From: an uncultured Hyphomicrobiales bacterium
Lineage (GTDB): Bacteria; Pseudomonadota; Alphaproteobacteria; Rhizobiales; Aestuariivirgaceae
Reading direction: 5' to 3'
Length of the DNA stretch: 13,058 nt
Assembly: GCA_903930095.1 (NCBI GenBank)
Contig: CAIYXE010000035.1
Coordinates: 1 to 13,058 of the forward strand
A program made the position numbers and the translations under genes. The notes beneath the pieces are model-generated. The model was not told the DNA's origin. It made no database searches and saw only the letters and a list, made by a program, of their open reading frames with translations. Of the stretch, positions 7,102 through 13,058 are shown one piece after another (the first letter of the stretch is position 1; each line of letters starts with the position of its first letter).

Positions 7102-7229
7102 GGTGAATCGGTCTCTCCTTGTCGATGGCCACATATAGCGCAGAACGGCCCCAGGGCGCGCGGGAATTCATTGACAATGCAAGCCCGCAGGCGACACTAT
7201 CGTCAAGTTCTGAAAGCGAGAATTTCGAC
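7102..7229. promoter_or_regulatory. Divergent intergenic region with putative promoter and operator
   Basis: This 128-bp gap separates the minus-strand hydratase-allA unit from the plus-strand hydroxylase operon, so it must hold both promoters. On the plus strand TTGACA at 7171-7176 is followed 18 bases later by CACTAT (7195-7200), a weak -10, placing a start about 20-25 bases before the GTG at 7230. The TTGACA sits inside the perfect odd palindrome CATTG-A-CAATG (7169-7179), a plausible operator. On the minus strand TATATG (revcomp of 7132-7137) could be a -10, but no good -35 is seen. No experimental support; the regulator is not in the window. Confidence 0.4.
7115..7120 (-). promoter_or_regulatory. 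Ribosome binding site of the hydratase-like gene
   Basis: On the minus strand AAGGAG, continuing into AGAG, precedes the ATG at 7101 by 13 bases (8-11 if the GGAGAG core is counted). It decides for the 7101 start over the in-frame ATG at 7134. Confidence 0.55.
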
Positions 7230-8066
<837 letters not shown>

Positions 8067-10805
8067 GTGGCCATTGCCTTCGAACTCAACGGCACGCCGG
8101 TTGCCTGCGATGCAGCGCCGTCTCTGCGCCTTTCCGAAGTGCTGCGCCGCCATCTCGGCCACATGGGCACCAAGAGCGGCTGCGACGCAGGCGACTGCGG
8201 TGCCTGCACGGTGCTGATCGACGGCGAGACGGCCTGCGCCTGCCTGGTGCCCGCGGCCCAGGCGGATGGCGCCCGGATCGTCACCATCGAGGGCATCGGC
8301 GCCAACACCGCGAAGGGCGAGGCCCTGCAGCAGGCCTTTCTGTCGCGCGGCGCGGCACAATGCGGCATCTGCACGCCGGGCATGCTGGTCGCCGCCGCAG
8401 CCCTGCTGGAGCATGACCCCGCGCCCTCGCGCGAAGCGATCGCGGACGCGCTGGGCGGCGTGCTCTGCCGCTGCACGGGCTACGCCAAGATCATTGACGC
8501 GGTGGCCGATGCCGCCGCGGGCATCATCACCCGCCATGAGAGCCCGGAACAGGGCCACGCCGTCGGATCGGCCATTGTGAGGCTCGATGGCGGTCCGAAG
8601 GTTGGCGGCAGCGAGCGCTTCGGCGCGGATGCCGTGCCGCCCGATGCGCTGTGGGTCAGGGCCGTGCGCTCGCCGCACCACCGCGCCGCCTTCCGGCTGG
8701 GCGACCTTGAAGGCTATGCCGCCGCCCATCCAGGAATCCTTCGCATACTGACGGCGTCCGACATTCCAGGCCGCAACGTGTTCGGCGTCATCCCGCCCTT
8801 TGCCGACCAGCCCGTCTTCGCCGAAGGCGAGGTCCGCTTCCGTGGCGAGGCCATCGCCGCAGTGGTGGGCGCGCGGGAGGCCGTTGAAGGCCTTGACCTC
8901 GCGGCGTTTCCCGTCACCTGGGAGGAACTTGCTCCGGTGCTGGGAATGGCCGAGGCACTCGCGGATGATGCCCCGCGGCTCCATGCGGCCCGTCCCGGCA
9001 ATGTGCTGATCCGGGGCCTTGTCGAGCGGGGAGATGCCGCCGCCGCGCTCGCTGCCGCCCCCATCCGCGTCGAGGGATGTTTCGAAACCGCCTTCGTCGA
9101 GCATGCCTACATCGAGCCCGAGGCCGGCTGGGCCCGGCGCGTGGGCGGCAGGATCGAGATCACCGCCTCCACCCAGGCGCCCTATATGGACCGGGACGAC
9201 ACGGCAGCCATCATGGGGCTCCGCCCGGAGGACATCCGCATCATCCCTTCGGCCTGCGGCGGCGGCTTCGGCTCCAAGCTTGATCTTTCGGTCCAGCCCT
9301 ATGTGGCGCTTGCCGCATGGCTCACCGGCAGGCCCGCCGCCATGGTCTATTCGCGTCAGGAGTCGATCCAGTCCACTACCAAGCGGCACCCCGCCGTCAT
9401 GCGCTCGGTCATGGCGGCCACGCGGGAAGGTGATCTGCTCGCCATGGATTTCGAGGCGGACTTCAACACCGGCGCCTATGCCTCCTGGGGGCCCACCGTG
9501 GCGAACCGCGTGCCGGTCCATGCGTCGGGCCCCTATGCCGTGCCGCACTACCGCGCAAGGACGCGCGCCGTCCTCACCCATTGCGTTCCCGCCGGCGCCT
9601 TCAGGGGCTTCGGCGTGCCGCAGACGGTCATCGCGCAGGAGCAGCTGCTCGACATGCTGGCGGAGAAGATCGGCATCGACCCGCTCGCATTCCGCATCCG
9701 CAATGCGCTCACCAACGACACCCCCACCGTGACCGGCCAGGTGATGGGCGACGGCGTCGGCATCCGTGACTGTTTCGAAGCGCTGGCGCCGCATTGGCGG
9801 ATGGCGCGGGAGCGGGCGGTTGCCGCCAATGCGCCGGGCGGGCCGCTGCGGCGCGGCGTGGGGGTTGCCGGCATGTTCTACGGCTGTGGCAACACCTCGC
9901 TTCCCAACCCGTCCACCATCCGCTTCGGCCTCAAGCCTGATGGCAGGCTGTCGCTGCACCAGGGTGCGGTCGACATCGGGCAGGGCGCCAATACGGTGAT
10001 CACGCAGATCGCGGCGGATGCCGTGGGCCTGCCGCTCGCCATGATCGACCTCGTTGCGCCGGACACGGACCTGACGCCAGATTGCGGCAAGACCTCTGCC
10101 TCCCGCCAGACCTTCGTGACCGGCAAGGCGGCTGAGCGCGCGGGGCTGGCGCTGCGGCGCCTTCTGCTGCGGCTCGCCAACGCGGGCGAGGCCGCGCGGC
10201 TCGACCTCGGACCGGGCAGGCTGCGCGTCACCGAGGGTGGCCTCCTCCGCGACGTCGATCTGCACGGTCTGCCGCGTGACGCGCATGGCTACGTCCTGTG
10301 TGCGGAGGAAAGTTTCGATCCGCCGACCTCGCCGCTCGATGCCAAGGGGCAGGGCATGCCCTATGCCGTCTATGGCTATGGCGCGCATCTGGCGGAAATC
10401 GAGGTGGACATGCGGTTCGGTACGGTGAAGGTCCTGCGCATCGTCGCGGCGCATGATGTGGGCCGCGCCATCAACCCGGTCCTCGTCGAGGGCCAGATCG
10501 AGGGCGGCGTGGCGCAGGGCATCGGCATGGCGCTGATGGAGGAGTTCACGCCAGGCCGCGGCGAGAACCTGCACGACTACCTGATCCCCACCATCGGCGA
10601 CGTGCCGCCCATCGAATCCATTCTCGTCGAATGCGCCTCTTCCGCCGGGCCCTTCGGCGCCAAGGGCATCGGTGAGCAGGCGCTGATCCCCACGGCCCCT
10701 GCGATCCTCAACGCCATCCACCACGCCACGGGCGCGCGCCTCACCCGCACGCCCGCAACGCCGGACAGGGTACTGGCCGCCATCAGGGCACGCGCTGCAC
10801 CATGA
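8067..10805 (+). CDS. Fused [2Fe-2S]/molybdopterin subunit, xanthine dehydrogenase family
   Basis: Catalytic subunit of a molybdenum hydroxylase, 912 aa. It joins an N-terminal iron-sulfur part to the Moco part, as in Desulfovibrio aldehyde oxidoreductase and E. coli XdhD. Plant-type cluster: C39, C44, C47, C59. Second cluster: C99, C102, C134, C136 (CGICTPG and CRCTG). Moco part: STQ with Q370, CGGGFGSK at 397-404, AFRGFGVPQ at 511-519, DIGQG at 636-640, and GAKGIGEQ with the catalytic E870. Aligned by eye to bovine XDH, Arg880 corresponds to R481 and Arg912 to R513 (the 32-residue spacing is conserved), but Glu802 corresponds to L405. Xanthine or hypoxanthine oxidation fits the neighbours, yet the pocket differs from classical XDH, so the substrate is open. 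GTG start with AGGGG eight bases upstream. The end overlaps the next gene (ATGA). No XdhC-type gene is seen here. Confidence 0.9.
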   Translation: MAIAFELNGTPVACDAAPSLRLSEVLRRHLGHMGTKSGCDAGDCGACTVLIDGETACACLVPAAQADGARIVTIEGIGANTAKGEALQQAFLSRGAAQCGICTPGMLVAAAALLEHDPAPSREAIADALGGVLCRCTGYAKIIDAVADAAAGIITRHESPEQGHAVGSAIVRLDGGPKVGGSERFGADAVPPDALWVRAVRSPHHRAAFRLGDLEGYAAAHPGILRILTASDIPGRNVFGVIPPFADQPVFAEGEVRFRGEAIAAVVGAREAVEGLDLAAFPVTWEELAPVLGMAEALADDAPRLHAARPGNVLIRGLVERGDAAAALAAAPIRVEGCFETAFVEHAYIEPEAGWARRVGGRIEITASTQAPYMDRDDTAAIMGLRPEDIRIIPSACGGGFGSKLDLSVQPYVALAAWLTGRPAAMVYSRQESIQSTTKRHPAVMRSVMAATREGDLLAMDFEADFNTGAYASWGPTVANRVPVHASGPYAVPHYRARTRAVLTHCVPAGAFRGFGVPQTVIAQEQLLDMLAEKIGIDPLAFRIRNALTNDTPTVTGQVMGDGVGIRDCFEALAPHWRMARERAVAANAPGGPLRRGVGVAGMFYGCGNTSLPNPSTIRFGLKPDGRLSLHQGAVDIGQGANTVITQIAADAVGLPLAMIDLVAPDTDLTPDCGKTSASRQTFVTGKAAERAGLALRRLLLRLANAGEAARLDLGPGRLRVTEGGLLRDVDLHGLPRDAHGYVLCAEESFDPPTSPLDAKGQGMPYAVYGYGAHLAEIEVDMRFGTVKVLRIVAAHDVGRAINPVLVEGQIEGGVAQGIGMALMEEFTPGRGENLHDYLIPTIGDVPPIESILVECASSAGPFGAKGIGEQALIPTAPAILNAIHHATGARLTRTPATPDRVLAAIRARAAP

Positions 10806-11692
10806 GCCGCATGGAAGCGCGGATGCTTCCCGATGGCTGGAGGCTCCACCTTCATGACGGTCCCATCGACCTGATCATCGCTGCCGAGGGCGCACGGGAG
10901 GAGGCCTTCGCCGCCGCCCAGTCCCGCTTTGCAACTGTGCTGGATGAACTCGCCGCCGAGTTGCCGCTGCTCCGTCAGCCGGTGGGTCCGGAGCCTTCTG
11001 GCCCCACCGCCCGCCGCATGTGGCGGGCGACACGGCGTCTCGCGGACCTCGGCTTCATCACCCCGATGGCCGCCGTCGCAGGCTCCGTGGCAGAGGAGGT
11101 GCTCGACGCGATGACCGCCGCCGCAACGCTCTCCCGCGCTTTCGTCAACAATGGCGGCGACATCGCGCTCCACCTCGCGCCCGGCACATCTTATGACGTT
11201 GGCCTGGTGGACCGGCCGGACCGGCCCTCGCTGTTTGCGTCCGCGCGCATCGCCGCTGCCGATTGCGTGCGTGGCATCGCCACCAGCGGCTGGCGCGGCC
11301 GCTCCTTTTCGCTGGGCATTGCCGATGCCGTCACCGTGCTCGCAGAGCGCGCATCCATTGCCGATGCGGCGGCCACCGTCATCGCCAATGCGGTGGACCT
11401 GCCGGGCCATCCGGCGGTGACGCGTGTTCCCGCCCAGGCGATCCAGCCTGAGAATGATCTTGGCGAAAGGCCCGTCACCCGCGCCGTGGGTGCGCTCTGC
11501 CGGAATGAAATTGCCGCCGCACTCGATGCTGGTGTAGCCTTGGCGCAAAGGCTGGTGGGCGAGGGGCGCATCACCGCCGCAGCGCTTCATCTTGCGGGCG
11601 AGACCCGCATCGTGGGCACAGGTCTTGGGAGGGTTGATGCCGGACGTGAAGGTGAGGAAATTCCTCGTCTCGGTGGAGGAGATCCATCATGA
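10802..11692 (+). CDS. UPF0280 family protein (ApbE-like)
   Basis: Uncharacterised protein of 296 aa. The fold family is recognised from PMAAVAGSVAEEVLDAM at 88-104, FVNNGGDIALHL at 114-125, GIATSGWRGRSFSLGIADAVTVLA at 158-181 (not all of which need be conserved) and IADAAATVIANAV at 186-198. These resemble, in looser form, the GD-I, ATSG and DA-x-AT blocks of ApbE flavin transferases. UPF0280 members have no settled function that I know of. There is no signal peptide, so it is cytoplasmic, unlike most ApbE. The start is set by the ATGA overlap with the hydroxylase gene, implying translational coupling. Its last 56 bases overlap the next gene in another frame. By position it may help mature or assist the hydroxylase, or act on its product; both are inference. 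Confidence 0.85.
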   Translation: MSRMEARMLPDGWRLHLHDGPIDLIIAAEGAREEAFAAAQSRFATVLDELAAELPLLRQPVGPEPSGPTARRMWRATRRLADLGFITPMAAVAGSVAEEVLDAMTAAATLSRAFVNNGGDIALHLAPGTSYDVGLVDRPDRPSLFASARIAAADCVRGIATSGWRGRSFSLGIADAVTVLAERASIADAAATVIANAVDLPGHPAVTRVPAQAIQPENDLGERPVTRAVGALCRNEIAAALDAGVALAQRLVGEGRITAAALHLAGETRIVGTGLGRVDAGREGEEIPRLGGGDPS

Positions 11693-12221
11693 GGGCGGCC
11701 CGCCCGCGAAAACCCCACAGCGCCGCGGCGCAGTCCTCGCGGTGATTGAGAACCCCTATGCCGGAGCCTTCCACGAGAACATCCAGCCCTTCATGGAAGA
11801 CCTGAAGCCGCTCGGCCTCCAGATGGCCCGCAAGCTGCTTGACGCGCTGGGCGGCGAGCCTCACTCCATCGAGGGCTATGGCAAGGGCGCCATCGTGGGC
11901 GAGGCGGGCGAGCTTGAGCACGCGGCGCTGTGGCATGCGCCCGGCGGCTATTCCATGCGCGAGGTGCTGGGTGGCGCCAAGGCGATCGTGCCCTCGACGA
12001 AGAAGCTGGGCGGCCCCGGCACCAGGCTCGACGTCCCCGTCACCCATGTCGATGCCTCCTATGTGCGCAGCCATTTCGATGCCATCGAAGTCGGCTTGAC
12101 CGATGCGCCCAAGGCCAATGAGATGATCGTCGTGCTGGTGATGACCACGGGTCCGCGCGTCCACGCCCGCGCCGGCGGCCTCGCCGCATCCGACATCAAG
12201 GGAGAGGATGGCCTGAGATGA
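11637..12221 (+). CDS. Amino acid synthesis (AA_synth, DUF1185) family protein, copy 1
   Basis: A 194-aa cytoplasmic protein of the uncharacterised AA_synth family (Pfam's name is a prediction, not a shown function). Family marks: VRKFLVSVEEIHHEGG at 6-21, AVIENPYAG at 35-43, EGYGKGAIVGEAGELEHAA at 79-97, IVPSTKKLGGPG at 117-128, VRSHFDAIEV at 143-152 and TDAPKANEM at 155-163. The ATG at 11637, preceded by GGGAGG four bases away, is chosen over the earlier in-frame ATG at 11592. It gives the family's usual start and exactly the length of the following paralogue. It lies partly inside the UPF0280 gene (56-bp overlap). The stop overlaps the next start (ATGA). The enzymatic role is unknown. Confidence 0.86.
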   Translation: MPDVKVRKFLVSVEEIHHEGGPPAKTPQRRGAVLAVIENPYAGAFHENIQPFMEDLKPLGLQMARKLLDALGGEPHSIEGYGKGAIVGEAGELEHAALWHAPGGYSMREVLGGAKAIVPSTKKLGGPGTRLDVPVTHVDASYVRSHFDAIEVGLTDAPKANEMIVVLVMTTGPRVHARAGGLAASDIKGEDGLR

Positions 12222-12802
12222 AGGCAAGAATCCGCAAGATCATGACGGTGGTCGACGAAACGCTGAGCGAGCAGGGCCGGGAGGTTTCGCCCGCGATCCG
12301 CCGCGCCGCCGCCATCGCCGTCATCGCCAATCCCTTCGCGGGCACCTACCAGGAAGACCTCTCGGAGCTGATCGAGGTGGGTGAGGAACTGGGCGGCCTT
12401 CTGGCGGAGCGCGCGGTCGCGGCCCTCGGCATTCCCGGCGATCAGGTCGAAAGCTACGGCAAGGCCGCCGCCGTGGGCGAGAACGGCGAACTCGAGCATG
12501 CCGCGGCGATCCTCCACCCCAAGCTCGGCGCACCCTTCCGCAAAGTGCTGGGCAAGGGCGCGGCCCTCATTCCGTCCTCCAAGAAGCGCGGCGGCATGGG
12601 CGTGGTGCTGGACATTCCGCTGGGCCACAAGGATGCCGCCTTCGTGCGCAGCCATTTCGACGGCATGGAGGTGCGCATCACCGATGCGCCGCGCGCCAAT
12701 GAGATCATGGTCGCCGTGGCGGTAACCACGGGCGGAAGGCCGCTTCCCCGCGTCGGTGGCCTCAAGGTCTCCGAAATCAAGGGCGAGGACGGGTTGAGGT
12801 GA
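12218..12802 (+). CDS. Amino acid synthesis (AA_synth, DUF1185) family protein, copy 2
   Basis: Paralogue of the preceding protein, also exactly 194 aa and collinear over at least the last 90 residues. From residue 119 to the end, 46 of 76 positions are identical by my count. Shared blocks: AVIANPFAG at 34-42, ESYGKAAAVGENGELEHAA at 78-96, LIPSSKKRGGMG at 117-128, VRSHFDGMEV at 143-152, TDAPRANE at 155-162 and an identical C-terminal IKGEDGLR. The N-terminal 30 residues differ most. The ATG at 12218 overlaps the previous stop (ATGA), so production of the two is coupled, perhaps for a mixed oligomer. It is the last gene of the operon; a weak terminator follows within about 20 bases. Function unknown. 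Confidence 0.88.
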   Translation: MKARIRKIMTVVDETLSEQGREVSPAIRRAAAIAVIANPFAGTYQEDLSELIEVGEELGGLLAERAVAALGIPGDQVESYGKAAAVGENGELEHAAAILHPKLGAPFRKVLGKGAALIPSSKKRGGMGVVLDIPLGHKDAAFVRSHFDGMEVRITDAPRANEIMVAVAVTTGGRPLPRVGGLKVSEIKGEDGLR

Positions 12803-12816
12803 CCTGAATGTGGTTG

Positions 12817-12840
12817 AGACCTCCTCCGCTTTGGAGGTTT
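12817..12840 (+). terminator. Weak intrinsic terminator after the hydroxylase operon
   Basis: AGACCTCC (12817-12824) pairs with GGAGGTTT (12833-12840): eight pairs with one G-T wobble and an 8-base loop. The T-run is only three bases and forms part of the stem. It sits 14 bases after the operon's last stop codon, where a terminator is expected. The surrounding 12803-12894 stretch is AT-richer than the rest of the window and holds no gene. Confidence 0.45.
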
Positions 12841-12894
12841 AGCCTATAAAGACATGAAATAAGAAAAAACTGCGGGTGGATATTGAATTCGAGA

Positions 12895-13058
12895 ATGGAG
12901 CACGCAACAAGCGAGGCAGGACCGGAAATCGCCCTCGTCATTCCAACTTTCAACGAAGTGGAGAACATCCCGGTTCTCGTTGACAGGCTTTCGTACCTTC
13001 TGGATGGCCGGCGCTGGGAGGTGATCTTTATCGACGACAACTCGCCTGACGGAACCTC
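12895..13058 (+). CDS. Family-2 glycosyltransferase, polyprenol-phosphate mannosyltransferase-like (5' part)
   Basis: The first 54 codons of a gene that leaves the window. EIALVIPTFNEVENIPVLVDRL is the nucleotide-sugar-binding opening of GT-A family-2 transferases, and VIFIDDNSPDGT is the DDNSPDGT signature of dolichol/polyprenol-phosphate mannosyl- and glucosyltransferases (split here so the two blocks can be recognised separately). Such enzymes work at the cytoplasmic face of the inner membrane. The start at 12895 is tentative; an in-frame TTG lies at 12883 and only a poor GGTGGA is seen upstream. TATAAA at 12845-12850 could be a -10 box, though no matching -35 is evident. It is functionally unrelated to the purine genes and marks the end of that locus. 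Confidence 0.85.
   Translation, partial: MEHATSEAGPEIALVIPTFNEVENIPVLVDRLSYLLDGRRWEVIFIDDNSPDGT

Noticed and set aside
7119..7229. A longer FAD subunit starting at TTG 7119 or ATG 7125.
   Set aside because: The extra residues (Ser/Glu-rich) do not resemble the family, have no ribosome binding site, and cover the probable promoter. The GTG at 7230 is favoured, though not certain.
11592..11636. An upstream in-frame ATG for AA_synth copy 1 at 11592.
   Set aside because: It would add 15 unlike residues; the ATG at 11637 has GGGAGG just upstream and gives the same 194-aa length as the paralogue.

Overview
The window is high-GC DNA with tightly packed genes, many overlapping by ATGA junctions. 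It reads as part of a purine-catabolism locus of an alphaproteobacterium, most likely Hyphomicrobiales (Rhizobiales). That placement is inferred from the membrane cytochrome-c urate oxidase (PuuD), the BMP-type nucleoside ABC transporter and the codon/GC style; no rRNA or other taxonomic marker is present.

Layout. (1) Bases 2-1906, plus strand: the 3' end of a nucleoside-type ABC permease and its periplasmic BMP-family binding protein, followed by a strong GC-rich hairpin (1926-1959). (2) Bases 1974-5835, plus strand: puuD, uraD and guaD, the last two start-stop coupled to the gene before. The PuuD here is unusual. Its whole eight-helix urate-oxidase membrane domain is present twice in exact 900-nt (300-residue) register, followed by a single CATCH cytochrome c domain (693 aa). 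(3) Bases 5825-7101, minus strand: a two-gene unit, a 2-keto-4-pentenoate-hydratase-like protein then ureidoglycolate lyase (allA), convergent with and overlapping guaD by 11 bp. (4) Bases 7102-7229: a divergent regulatory gap with a TTGACA box inside an 11-bp palindrome. (5) Bases 7230-12802, plus strand: a compact five-gene operon with an FAD subunit, a fused [2Fe-2S]/molybdopterin hydroxylase, a UPF0280 (ApbE-like) protein, and two 194-aa paralogues of the uncharacterised 'amino acid synthesis' family (AA_synth, DUF1185). (6) Bases 12803-13058: an AT-richer gap with a weak terminator, then the start of an unrelated family-2 glycosyltransferase.

How the genes fit together. The transporter would import a nucleoside, nucleobase or oxidised purine. 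GuaD makes xanthine from guanine. A molybdenum hydroxylase could make urate. PuuD oxidises urate to 5-hydroxyisourate and passes electrons to its cytochrome. UraD converts OHCU to S-allantoin. AllA cleaves ureidoglycolate to glyoxylate and urea. 5-hydroxyisourate hydrolase, allantoinase, allantoicase and an XdhC-type maturation factor are not in the window.

The two parts most worth attention are the double-domain PuuD and the hydroxylase/UPF0280/AA_synth operon. The hydroxylase keeps one purine-contacting arginine of xanthine dehydrogenase but has Leu in place of the purine-contacting glutamate, and it travels with three proteins of unknown function. It may act on a different N-heterocycle, or on purines in a different way.
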